DNA of 64,000 nt from Microbacteriaceae bacterium (lineage in GTDB: Bacteria; Actinomycetota; Actinomycetes; Actinomycetales; Microbacteriaceae). This document shows positions 47,841 to 56,462 of the stretch, piece after piece. The notes under the pieces are model-generated. The model searched no databases. It was not told the DNA's origin and saw only the letters and a program-made list of their open reading frames with translations. How positions within the stretch are numbered: position 1 is the stretch's first letter; every line of letters begins with the position of its first letter. The DNA is taken from contig CANEXL010000002.1 in the NCBI GenBank assembly GCA_947443745.1, positions 1-64,000 of the forward strand, written 5' to 3'. The translations under genes were made by a program, and so were the position numbers.

Positions 47841-49057
47841 GACGGTGTGACCTCTTTCGCCACCCATGCTGCGATTCGGGCGTGAAAAATCTCCATGGAG
47901 AAATCGCGAGCACGCTGGTGACAGGCCGCCGCCGTGATCCGAGGAATGGTCGCCCAGGCGCGGCGCATTTCGGTGGGCGTGAAGTCGCCGAGGAGAATCC
48001 CCGTGACGCCGTCAACAACGGTTTCCGCTGCGCCGCCCCGACGCAGAGCAACGACGGGCGTTCCTGTGGCCATTGCCTCGACGGGCATAATGCCGAAGTC
48101 TTCCACGGCAGGAAAAATGTAGGCCTCGGCTCGGCGATACAGCTCCCGAAGAAGTGAGCGGCTCGGGGTGTCGACGAAATGAACTCTGCCGGCATGGCGT
48201 AGCGCACGTTTTTCTAGGTGAGCACGCTCGGGGCCGCTGCCGGCCAGGACGACATCCGTATTTGTAGCGATCCCGAAGTCAATTACGAGGTCGAGCCTTT
48301 TGTAGGAAATGAAACGGGATGCTCCTAAGACGAACTGCCCAGGGAGGCCGCTAAGGGTGAGACGGTCGGCCCGTGTGAGAGGGGAAGGCGACCCCGAATC
48401 TTGAGCGGAACCGGAACCGGAACCGGAACCGGAACCGGAACCGGAACCGGAACCGGAACCCGAACCGGTATCGGAGTCGGTGACCGCGCTGCTGCCGGCG
48501 AAGTAGTCGACGTCGACGGGAGGGTAGATCACGACAGAGTCCCGCCCCCAGTAAGCGCGAACACGCTCCGCGACGGCCTTACTGTTGACCGCAATGCTGG
48601 TCAGTTCCTGGGCGCGGCGGCGGTCAAGGGCTCTTAGCGGCAGAGCGACCAATCGGGCCACAAACGATGACCCGCGTTCGTCGAGCTCAGGCGACCAGAC
48701 ATAGCGGGCTGGTGTGTGAACATAGGCCAGCCGGGGAACATTTCTGGCAGCACCGCGAAATCGAACGTGGTGAGCAAAGAGGTGAGTGCTGGCGAGACTC
48801 CATGTGGGAGGTGCGGGGAGTGGGTTCCTCACGCTGCGCCAGACGGCCGGCATCAGAAGCAGTGCCAGTGCCTTTGCCCCTCGTAATGGTGTTCGAGCGA
48901 GCCAGGTTTCGTGAACGCGCCCGGCGGCAAATCGTTGGGGAGCGTCATCCCACAAGCAGACGATGGGGGCATCAGGAAAGATGCGGCTCAGTTGCTCCAG
49001 AACGTTCTCCGAGCCGCCCGTCTTCGCGAGCCACTCGTGCACCAAAATCCCGGTCAC
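47837..49057 (-). CDS. Glycosyltransferase family 4 (GT-B) with internal (SG)n linker
   Basis: 'ILVHEWLAKTGGSENVLEQLSRIFPDAPIVCLWDD', 'VYIFPAVEDFGIMPVEAMATGTPVVALRRGGAAETVVDGVTGIL'-type GT4 motifs; GTG start overlapping upstream stop. Confidence 0.87.
   Translation of the reverse strand: MTGILVHEWLAKTGGSENVLEQLSRIFPDAPIVCLWDDAPQRFAAGRVHETWLARTPLRGAKALALLLMPAVWRSVRNPLPAPPTWSLASTHLFAHHVRFRGAARNVPRLAYVHTPARYVWSPELDERGSSFVARLVALPLRALDRRRAQELTSIAVNSKAVAERVRAYWGRDSVVIYPPVDVDYFAGSSAVTDSDTGSGSGSGSGSGSGSGSGSGSAQDSGSPSPLTRADRLTLSGLPGQFVLGASRFISYKRLDLVIDFGIATNTDVVLAGSGPERAHLEKRALRHAGRVHFVDTPSRSLLRELYRRAEAYIFPAVEDFGIMPVEAMATGTPVVALRRGGAAETVVDGVTGILLGDFTPTEMRRAWATIPRITAAACHQRARDFSMEIFHARIAAWVAKEVTPS
48407..48460. 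repeat. Perfect tandem hexanucleotide repeat (GGAACC)x9
   Basis: 54 nt of uninterrupted GGAACC read directly from the sequence, followed by degenerate copies; encodes (Ser-Gly)n on the minus strand. Confidence 0.97.
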
Positions 49058-50073
49058 ACCGAAACCGAATTCGTCGCCAGAACGCGCAAAAGAGTCTCGT
49101 TCACGATGGCCGCCACGCGATCCCACGAGTATTTCTCCCACCAATCGTGAGAGAGCTCGCTGGGGGCCAGGGGTCCGAGCTCCACGAGATGATCGAGAGC
49201 GTTGGCCCAGGATGATCCGCGTGTCGCATCCGCTACGACAACCGACGTTGAGTCACAGATCTCGGCCACACTTTCGCACTCTTTCCAGTGTGCAACGCGA
49301 GTTCCGCAGGACATAGCCTCCAGGGCGGGAAGGCCGAATCCTTCCACCAGAGAAGGCACCACGGTGCCGACCGATCCCCGATAAAGAGCTGCGAGCTCCT
49401 CGTCGGTCACGCCGGATTCCACACTCACGCGCTCTTCCAAGCCACGTTCACGGATCAGGGATGCCGCCCGAGCAGTATCGGGTGTGACAATAACGAGATC
49501 GTATTCGGGCCGCAGCACGCACGCATCGAGCAATGTTGCGAGGTTCTTGTGGGGTCGGATGCCGCTCACGAACACAAACGTGGGGCGCGTGAACGACCGT
49601 CGAGCACCCTCTCTGGTGAAAGCTGCCGAACGACCGCATCCGGTAATGACAATCTCCACGTTCGCGGAACCGACCCATTCCCTCATTTCGTTCGCCGATG
49701 CCTGGGAGACAGTCAGCACGACACCGCTGCGCTTCACGACCATCGGTAACAAGAAGCGAAAGTACAGGGCGCGAAGGGGGGAAATCCGCGAGGAATGATG
49801 GAGGTGAATGAGGTCGTGCATGGTGATGACCTGGCGAGCTCGTGTGATGCTCAGGTTGAAGCCGGGGGAGTAGAGGACATCTTGCGGCGAAAGAGCCAGG
49901 CGCTTTCGGGAGAGGACTCCACTCATGCTCATGGGTTTACCCGCCACCGCAAGGGGTTCGGCGGCAAGGCTCAATCGAGAAAGAACCTCGGTCGCATAAC
50001 GACCGATACCGTGGGCCCCCGACCAGCGGTCATCGACAATCACACGGCCAGGGCGACGCTCGAGCGCTGGCAT
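49054..50073 (-). CDS. Glycosyltransferase family 4/1 (GT-B, mannosyltransferase-like)
   Basis: 'DDRWSGAHGIGRYATEVLSRL', 'FVFVSGIRPHKNLATLLDACVL', 'VPSLVEGFGLPALEAMSCGTRVAHWKECESVAEICDSTSVVV'; start at MPALERRP. Confidence 0.87.
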   Translation of the reverse strand: MPALERRPGRVIVDDRWSGAHGIGRYATEVLSRLSLAAEPLAVAGKPMSMSGVLSRKRLALSPQDVLYSPGFNLSITRARQVITMHDLIHLHHSSRISPLRALYFRFLLPMVVKRSGVVLTVSQASANEMREWVGSANVEIVITGCGRSAAFTREGARRSFTRPTFVFVSGIRPHKNLATLLDACVLRPEYDLVIVTPDTARAASLIRERGLEERVSVESGVTDEELAALYRGSVGTVVPSLVEGFGLPALEAMSCGTRVAHWKECESVAEICDSTSVVVADATRGSSWANALDHLVELGPLAPSELSHDWWEKYSWDRVAAIVNETLLRVLATNSVSV

Positions 50074-50075
50074 CG

Positions 50076-51539
50076 TCAGATTGCCCCGGTGTGCAGCACA
50101 ACGGATCGCAAGGTGCGCCACATCAAAATGATGTCGCCCGTGATCGACCAGTTTTCGACGTAGTACAGATCCAACCGGATGGATTCCTCCCACGAGAGAT
50201 TTGACCGACCGCTGACTTGCCAGAGGCCCGTCATTCCGGGCTGCACGAGGAGTCTGCGCCGGGCAGAGTCGTCGTAGAGTGCGACTTCCATCTCTCGCTG
50301 CGGACGAGGGCCAACCAGGCTCATGTTGCCGATCAGCACGTTGAAGAGTTGGGGGAGTTCGTCGAGGGAATACTTTCGCAAGAAGCCACCGGCGGGGATA
50401 ATTCGCGGGTCAGCGGTGACCTTGAAAAAGGGAACGCTCCCGTTGTTCTGAGCGTGCAAGAGATCGGCGAGCTGGGCATCCGCGTTCACAATCATGGTGC
50501 GAAATTTCCACACCGTGAACGGGCGTTGGTTGAGCCCAATTCGTTCTTGACCGTACAAGACGGGCCCCGGGCTCGTGAGCATCACAATGGCACTCACCAC
50601 AAGCATCACGGGAGATAACAGAACGATCAAAACACTTGCCACAACGATGTCGAAGAATCGCTTGGCGAATTTTGGGCGGCCTTCAAAGATGGGGGAGTCA
50701 ATGTGCAGGAGGGGAAGTCCGGCGACAGGGCGAACGTGAATGCGCGGCCCGCCAACATCCATCAGGCTGGGCGCCACGATGAGGTTGTGGTGAAAGGGTT
50801 CGAGGTTCCAGCTCAGACGTCTCACTTCCTCTGGCGTCAGTAAGTCGGCGCTCGTCACGATGAGGGTGTCTGCTCCTACCGCCTCCATGGCCGACTGCGC
50901 ATCGTGGATGCCACCAAGAATGGGGATATCGGTTTCGGGTAGTCGGGTCAACATGTCGTTGGCTCGCGCCTCGGCGCCACTGACGCACGCCCCCATGATG
51001 ACGTAGCCAAAATCAGTGTTCTTCAGGAGCACTTGAGCGACCGTGCTGCTGGATGCGACAGAGCCGACGAGGAGAACTTTGGAGCAGTACAGACCGCGCG
51101 CACGCTGTTGGCGCAGCCACTGGCGTGACATCCAGCGAACAAAAAGGAGCGTCACCAAGCCCGCTGGCAGGGCGATCAAGATATAACCGCGAGCGAGTTG
51201 AATTTGAAGCAGGTAAGACACGATTGCGACCAGCCCGAATAGCCACATGGTCGATGTCGCAACGAGACGATATTCCTGGCTGCCAGCGCCGACAACTTTT
51301 GCCGTTCGACTTCCAAAGACGGTCAGAACAGTCACCCAGGCGATGATGATGATGGCCGAAACCGTGAAATAGCTTCCGATGATGTTCGGCGCGGAGCCTC
51401 GGAAAGAGACTTCTCGAGCGCTGAAACCGAGCCATGCCAGTTGGACAGCAAAAACAACCCACACCAAGGCCAAGATGTCGATGACGAGGAGGCGACGAGC
51501 GTAGCTCTTCTGCCACATACTGACGGACTCCATCGACAA
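50076..51539 (-). CDS. Polyprenyl glycosylphosphotransferase / undecaprenyl-phosphate sugar transferase (WbaP/ExoY-like)
   Basis: Four N-terminal TMs + CoA-binding-like domain + C-terminal 'KRFFDIVVASVLIVLLSPVMLVVSAIVMLTSPGPVLYGQERIGLNQRPFTVWKFRTMIVNAD...SLDELPQLFNVLIGNMSLVGPRPQRE'. Confidence 0.96.
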   Translation of the reverse strand: MSMESVSMWQKSYARRLLVIDILALVWVVFAVQLAWLGFSAREVSFRGSAPNIIGSYFTVSAIIIIAWVTVLTVFGSRTAKVVGAGSQEYRLVATSTMWLFGLVAIVSYLLQIQLARGYILIALPAGLVTLLFVRWMSRQWLRQQRARGLYCSKVLLVGSVASSSTVAQVLLKNTDFGYVIMGACVSGAEARANDMLTRLPETDIPILGGIHDAQSAMEAVGADTLIVTSADLLTPEEVRRLSWNLEPFHHNLIVAPSLMDVGGPRIHVRPVAGLPLLHIDSPIFEGRPKFAKRFFDIVVASVLIVLLSPVMLVVSAIVMLTSPGPVLYGQERIGLNQRPFTVWKFRTMIVNADAQLADLLHAQNNGSVPFFKVTADPRIIPAGGFLRKYSLDELPQLFNVLIGNMSLVGPRPQREMEVALYDDSARRRLLVQPGMTGLWQVSGRSNLSWEESIRLDLYYVENWSITGDIILMWRTLRSVVLHTGAI

Positions 51540-51683
51540 GGCGCCCTCACTGAGTCGAAATTGGTTAACTTAAATGATTACCTGATTCTACATAGAGGAT
51601 TCCGCCCTTCGGAGAGTTGCTTCAGAGTTCTGGGCGAGCCGAGGAAGTGTGCATTCTGCGGCCTGCGGTAAGTTTGCGAGGTG

Positions 51684-52403
51684 ATGAGCAAAATCAGTTT
51701 TGGCAGCAGGAGAGCGGGTTGGCTGACGGCAGCCGCCGCTGGCCTTTTTGTCTCGATGGCACTGGTTGCGCTGCTTGATTTTTCCCCTCCACTGGCCGTA
51801 CCTCCGGCCCTTGCTGAGGCGATCGGGTATCTCGTCGTCTTCATTCCGTTGGTGGCCGCCATCACCTTTGCCACTCTTTTTCGAGGACAGCGGTCGCTGG
51901 CCCGGGATTTCGGGTTTTCGGCTACGTGGACAGATGTTGTGCTCGGCGTTGCGCTCGGACTCGCTTTGCGGGTTGCTGGAATGTGGTTCGAAGTTGCGAT
52001 GTATGGCATTCGCCTCAACGGAGGCTCGACGGGGATTCCACGAGCCCAGTGGCTCGCGTGGGTGCTTTTGGCGGTCATTGCGCCCATCATTCTGGCGCCC
52101 CTTATTGAAGAACTCTTCTTTCGCGGTCTTGTCCTTCGCGGCCTCCTGAGGTGGGGCACGCGCAGAACTCTCTCCCCGCGGCTTTCGGCGGTGGTGGCCA
52201 TCGTGGTGAGTTCGCTGATTTTCATGCTGGTGCACCTGATTGGCGTTCATTCCCCGCGACAGGTCATTCTCATTGGCGTGATGACATTCGTCGTGGGATG
52301 CACGGCAGCGGTCATGGCCGTGAAAACCGGGCGCCTGGGGGCAAGCTTCGCCTTGCACATGACCTACAACGCCACCATTCTGATTCCCGCCCTTCTCGCC
52401 TAA
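51684..52403 (+). CDS. CPBP family intramembrane metalloprotease (Abi/CAAX-like)
   Basis: 'APLIEELFFRGLVLRGLLRWG' (EExxxR) and 'FMLVHLIG' plus multiple TMs. Confidence 0.9.
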   Translation: MSKISFGSRRAGWLTAAAAGLFVSMALVALLDFSPPLAVPPALAEAIGYLVVFIPLVAAITFATLFRGQRSLARDFGFSATWTDVVLGVALGLALRVAGMWFEVAMYGIRLNGGSTGIPRAQWLAWVLLAVIAPIILAPLIEELFFRGLVLRGLLRWGTRRTLSPRLSAVVAIVVSSLIFMLVHLIGVHSPRQVILIGVMTFVVGCTAAVMAVKTGRLGASFALHMTYNATILIPALLA

Positions 52404-52413
52404 GGTAATCCAC

Positions 52414-54276
52414 GTGAGTTCTGAACACCCCGACTCCCCGCCCCGTCAGCGCGACAGCGGAGCCCGTCATCGCTCTGGTAAAAATCCGGGGATGCGCCAC
52501 GGCCGACGTCGTTCGCGCAGGATCTGGGTTCCCATCGTTGTCAGCGTGGGCGCTCTTCTCCTTGCGGCGATGGCGTGGATGGGCGTTCGGGGCTACCTGG
52601 CTTACACAGAGCTCTCGCAACTCCAGCCGCTGGCCGCCACACTAAAAGATGGGCTGACGGCGGGCAACGTTCAGGATTCCGGACCCCAGGTTGATGCTCT
52701 CGTTCGGCACGCCGTCTCGGCTCAGGAACTGACGGGAGATCCTCTGTGGGGAGCCGCCGAACTCATTCCCTATCTGGGCCCGAATCTCGCGGCGGTGCGC
52801 ACCATTTCTGCCGCCGCGGCGGACCTCGCCACGCAGGTGGTGGAACCTCTGATGACCGTGTCACAGACCACAAAGCTTGCTGATCTGAAACCCGTGAATG
52901 GGCACATCAACACGGATGCTTTGGCGGCCGCACAGCCCCAGTTGGCGGCGGCGGCGACGGTGGCCGCGCAGGTCGATGGCGCTGTAGCCGCTATCGATGA
53001 ATCACAACTGCTGGGCCCATTGGCAACGCAAGTGCAGTCGGCATCCGACCTTCTCCACACGGTGAGCAGTGGCGTGACCGCTTTGAGCAATGCGGCGACA
53101 CTCGTGCCGAACATGCTCGGCGCCTCGGGTGAACGCAACTACGTCGTCATTGTTCAAAATAATGCCGAGCTCCGAGCAACGGGAGGTGTTCCCGGTGCCC
53201 TCGCGATGCTCCACACAGACCACGGCGTGGTGACGTTGACGCGACAGTCCTCCACGACGGCCATTCAAGAGTTCGCGAAACCGGTCATTTCTCTCCCGCA
53301 GGGCACGATCAATGTGTTCGGGCCCAATCCGGCAAAGGTCTTGCAGGACACGACCATGACGCCAGATTTTTCGGTCACGGCTCAAAGCGTGAGCGCCATG
53401 TGGCAGAAGACCTACGGGCTGGTTCCCGACGGCGTGCTCTCCCTTGATCCGGTGACGCTCAGCTACCTTTTGGCGGCGACGGGACCGGTGACGTTGCCAA
53501 CGGGGGAAAAGCTTTCAGCAGGCGACGCAGCAGAACTACTGCTACACGACGTCTACATTAATTACCCTGACCCCCGGACACAGGATTCATTTTTCGCAGG
53601 AACGGCCGAGGCCGTCTTCGCGAAGATTGCGAAGGGCGGCAGTAATTCCAATGCCCTTCTCTCCGCGCTGACGCGCGCAGGTTCAGAAAATAGGGTTTTC
53701 ATCTGGAGTGCCCAGCAAACTGAGCAATCCCTCCTTGCGGGCTCAACGCTTGAGGGAATTCTTCCCCAGCCTCGCATCGGGGCGTTCGGGGTGTATCTCA
53801 ATGACGAGACCGCCGCCAAGATGGATTACTACCTCACGACTCAGATTCAGTCTGGTGCCGTCGGATGTCGCGCAGATGGCAAGCAAACCTCTGTTGTGAG
53901 CGTCACACTCACAAATGGAGCCCCAGCCGATGCGGCGACGAGCCTTCCCGGCTACGTGACGGGGGCGGGCATTCACGGCACACCGCCGGGTAATATTCGA
54001 ACCTCTATTGTGGTGTACGGAGCGTCCGCGGAGCAGGGCGTGTGGGGCGAAGTTCTCGAGAACGGTCAACACCGTGACTCCTTTGTCACCACCGATGGAG
54101 AGCACAGCGTCATTCAGTCCACGGTCGAATTGACGCCCGGGCAATCCCGAACAATAACGTTCAGGATGCTGAGCAACGCTGTCGGTTCCCACAGCCTGTC
54201 ACTGCTGACGACTCCTCTGCTAACTAAAGTCACCCCCACCACTCTTGCGGAATCGTGTTCGTTGGCTCTAAAATAA
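52414..54276 (+). CDS. DUF4012 domain-containing membrane-anchored protein
   Basis: N-terminal TM, 'GERNYVVIVQNNAELRATGGVPGALAMLHTDHGVVTL', 'DPVTLSYLLAATGPVTLPTGEKLSAGDAAELLLHDVYINYPD' DUF4012 hallmarks. Confidence 0.9.
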   Translation: MSSEHPDSPPRQRDSGARHRSGKNPGMRHGRRRSRRIWVPIVVSVGALLLAAMAWMGVRGYLAYTELSQLQPLAATLKDGLTAGNVQDSGPQVDALVRHAVSAQELTGDPLWGAAELIPYLGPNLAAVRTISAAAADLATQVVEPLMTVSQTTKLADLKPVNGHINTDALAAAQPQLAAAATVAAQVDGAVAAIDESQLLGPLATQVQSASDLLHTVSSGVTALSNAATLVPNMLGASGERNYVVIVQNNAELRATGGVPGALAMLHTDHGVVTLTRQSSTTAIQEFAKPVISLPQGTINVFGPNPAKVLQDTTMTPDFSVTAQSVSAMWQKTYGLVPDGVLSLDPVTLSYLLAATGPVTLPTGEKLSAGDAAELLLHDVYINYPDPRTQDSFFAGTAEAVFAKIAKGGSNSNALLSALTRAGSENRVFIWSAQQTEQSLLAGSTLEGILPQPRIGAFGVYLNDETAAKMDYYLTTQIQSGAVGCRADGKQTSVVSVTLTNGAPADAATSLPGYVTGAGIHGTPPGNIRTSIVVYGASAEQGVWGEVLENGQHRDSFVTTDGEHSVIQSTVELTPGQSRTITFRMLSNAVGSHSLSLLTTPLLTKVTPTTLAESCSLALK

Positions 54277-54328
54277 TCTCTGTACCATAAGTGTGCCTAT
54301 CACGCACGAACACCTTGGAGGGATTGTA

Positions 54329-54862
54329 ATGAAGAAAATTATCTTGGCGGGAGTCATCGCAGCGCTCGCGCTGGTATCCCTCCCGGCGGCGAGTTTTGCG
54401 TACGGTGGAGGAAGTCCCGTCGTCACGGGAACTGTTGCGCCCACCGAAACCGTCACTGTCGACTGGCCCGCGGGCTTTTTTGAAGGTGGTGAACTGGTGA
54501 CCGTTGAGGTTACCTGCACAGCGGGCTCGCCGACGATCAACAACGAATTGGCTCCGCCCGTCATCTTCCGGGCCGTATCGAGCGGCACGTATGAGACCAC
54601 AGGGGCCGGTGCCTTTAGCCTGAACCTCACGTTGCCCGCCGGAGACTTCGGAACGTGTAGCTGCCAGGTCCTCGGATTGCGATCGGACACCACGGGAACG
54701 ACAGATTTGGCCTATGTGCCAGGTGCGGCCATTCCCTACACCGGCTTTGATACCGGCCTGTATGTCTGGACGGGAGCGGGAGTCCTCGTTCTGGGCGTTG
54801 CCCTCGTCACGATTGTGATGGCCCGCCGCAGATCTCAGTCCAAGGAACAAGCGAAGACCTAG
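54329..54862 (+). CDS. Small secreted surface protein, tandem paralogue 1, C-terminal IPYTG sorting-like signal
   Basis: Signal peptide 'MKKIILAGVIAALALVSLPAASFAYGGGSPVVTGTVAPTETV'; C-terminal 'IPYTGFDTGLYVWTGAGVLVLGVALVTIVMARRRSQSKEQAKT'; ggagg RBS. Confidence 0.85.
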   Translation: MKKIILAGVIAALALVSLPAASFAYGGGSPVVTGTVAPTETVTVDWPAGFFEGGELVTVEVTCTAGSPTINNELAPPVIFRAVSSGTYETTGAGAFSLNLTLPAGDFGTCSCQVLGLRSDTTGTTDLAYVPGAAIPYTGFDTGLYVWTGAGVLVLGVALVTIVMARRRSQSKEQAKT

Positions 54863-54918
54863 GTCTCAGTCTCGGTCTCAGCCTCGGTTTCATGGCTGTG
54901 ATGTAGACGCTTCATGAC

Positions 54919-54952
54919 GAACGCCCCGAGGCAACTCGGGGCGTTCTCTTTT
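54919..54952 (+). terminator. Rho-independent terminator of paralogue 1
   Basis: GAACGCCCCGAG-gcaa-CTCGGGGCGTTC-tctttt, 12-bp perfect stem. Confidence 0.9.
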
Positions 54953-55111
54953 CCACCGCTGAAAACTGAGCCAGGCCCTCGGGGGCGTCCTGGAGCCATT
55001 TTTGTTTGGCCGGGAATTGGGCTTGATGAAACCTGTCAAACTACCCTAAAATAAAAACTGCCCGACCTGTTGAGTCCCAATGCTTTTCCCCCTCCCCCTA
55101 AAGGAAACGTC

Positions 55112-55654
55112 ATGAAGAAATTGATTTTGGCTGGAGTTCTCGCCGCCGTCGCGCTTGTCTCCCTGCCCGCCGCAAGTTTCGCCTACGGCAGCGGAAGCCC
55201 CGTCGTCAACGGCACTGTTGGCCCCTCGAAGACGGTGAGCGTGGATTTTCCCGCTGGATACTTTTCTGACACCGACACTCTTACGACGGTCATCACCTGC
55301 ACCGCAGGCGAAGTGACCATCTTGAACACCGAGTTTGTTCCGGTCGGAATATTTCACGCACCTCGACTCTTCCCCGATCCTCCCTATTACCAGGCCACCG
55401 CTTCGGGGGCATTCAGTCTTCAGCTGACGCTTCCCGCGAGTGACTTTGGCACGTGCAGCGTCACTGTTTCTGGATACAACTCCGGGATTTCGGGTTCGGC
55501 AGACATCGCGTATGTTCCAGCCGAAGCCGTGGCGTACACGGGCTTCGATGCCGGACTGTACATCTGGACGGCATCCGGCGTTATCGTTCTGGGAGGCGCC
55601 TTGATCTCGGTTATGGTAACTCGCCGCAAGGCCCACGCGAAGGCTTCTGCCTAG
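55112..55654 (+). CDS. Small secreted surface protein, tandem paralogue 2, C-terminal VAYTG sorting-like signal
   Basis: 'MKKLILAGVLAAVALVSLPAASFAYGSGSPVVNGTVGPSKTVSVDFPAGYF...VAYTGFDAGLYIWTASGVIVLGGALISVMVTRRKAHAKASA'. Confidence 0.87.
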   Translation: MKKLILAGVLAAVALVSLPAASFAYGSGSPVVNGTVGPSKTVSVDFPAGYFSDTDTLTTVITCTAGEVTILNTEFVPVGIFHAPRLFPDPPYYQATASGAFSLQLTLPASDFGTCSVTVSGYNSGISGSADIAYVPAEAVAYTGFDAGLYIWTASGVIVLGGALISVMVTRRKAHAKASA

Positions 55655-55670
55655 CCTTGAGAAATCATTG

Positions 55671-55709
55671 AATAGTTCGCCCCGAGGAGACTCGGGGCGA
55701 ACTATTTCG
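55671..55709 (+). terminator. Rho-independent terminator of paralogue 2
   Basis: AATAGTTCGCCCCGAG-gaga-CTCGGGGCGAACTATT, 16-bp perfect stem. Confidence 0.85.
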
Positions 55710-55822
55710 TTATCCGGGGAATGGGACTTGATGAAACCTGAGAAATTACCCTAAAATCAAATATGTAGGGGCTAAACCAGCCCCAAAGGTTTATCCCCCC
55801 TCTCTCCCCCGAAGGAAACATC

Positions 55823-56350
55823 ATGAAAAAATTAGTCCTGGCAGGAGTCTTGGCCGCCATCGCGCTGGTCTCTCTCCCCGCCGCAAGTTTCGCCTACGGC
55901 AGCGGTAGCCCCGTTGTTACCGGTACGGTTGCCCCCACGAAGACGGTCAGCGTTGATTTTCCCGTCGGATTCTTTGCGAATTCCGAAATCGTCGCGATGA
56001 CGGTCTCCTGCACCAGTGGGGACGCAGAGGTTTTGAACACCCCTGCACTCGCGATCGTTCGCGCTTTTCCTGGCGGCCCTTACTACGAGGCATCAGGGGA
56101 CGGCTCGTTCAGCCTTCAACTGACATTGCCCTCCGCTGACTTCGGAACCTGCACCGTCACCTACGACGCCGAGACGTTGATCGCCACGGGCACCGTTGAC
56201 CTGGCCTACGTTCCGGCTGCGGCCGTGGCCTACACGGGCTTTGATGCCGGACTGTACATCTGGACTGCTGCGGGCGTCATCGTCCTGGGTGGGGCCTTGA
56301 TCTCGGTCATGGTTGCTCGTCGCAAAGCGCAGACGAAGGCTTCCGCCTAG
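55823..56350 (+). CDS. Small secreted surface protein, tandem paralogue 3, C-terminal VAYTG sorting-like signal
   Basis: 'MKKLVLAGVLAAIALVSLPAASFAYGSGSPVVTGTVAPTKTVSVDFPVGFF...VAYTGFDAGLYIWTAAGVIVLGGALISVMVARRKAQTKASA'. Confidence 0.87.
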   Translation: MKKLVLAGVLAAIALVSLPAASFAYGSGSPVVTGTVAPTKTVSVDFPVGFFANSEIVAMTVSCTSGDAEVLNTPALAIVRAFPGGPYYEASGDGSFSLQLTLPSADFGTCTVTYDAETLIATGTVDLAYVPAAAVAYTGFDAGLYIWTAAGVIVLGGALISVMVARRKAQTKASA

Positions 56351-56364
56351 TCTTCACGAATTGT

Positions 56365-56406
56365 AAAAGAGCACGCCCCGAGGTCAACTCGGGGCGTGCT
56401 CTTTTT
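56365..56406 (+). terminator. Rho-independent terminator of paralogue 3 (possibly bidirectional with phrB)
   Basis: AAAAGAGCACGCCCCGAG-gtcaa-CTCGGGGCGTGCTCTTTTT, 18-bp perfect stem. Confidence 0.92.
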
Positions 56407-56462
56407 GTCGGTCACGCAGAGGGCATGCGGGCCATGGCCATCCATGGTGTCGAGCCGGTCCT

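Noticed and set aside
48401-48480. Repeat array considered as a CRISPR-like element
   Set aside because: Uninterrupted 6-bp repeats with no spacers, inside a glycosyltransferase ORF; it is a microsatellite.
51684-52403. CPBP protease considered as an abortive-infection gene
   Set aside because: CPBP/'Abi' membrane proteases are mostly not phage defence; no defence context here.
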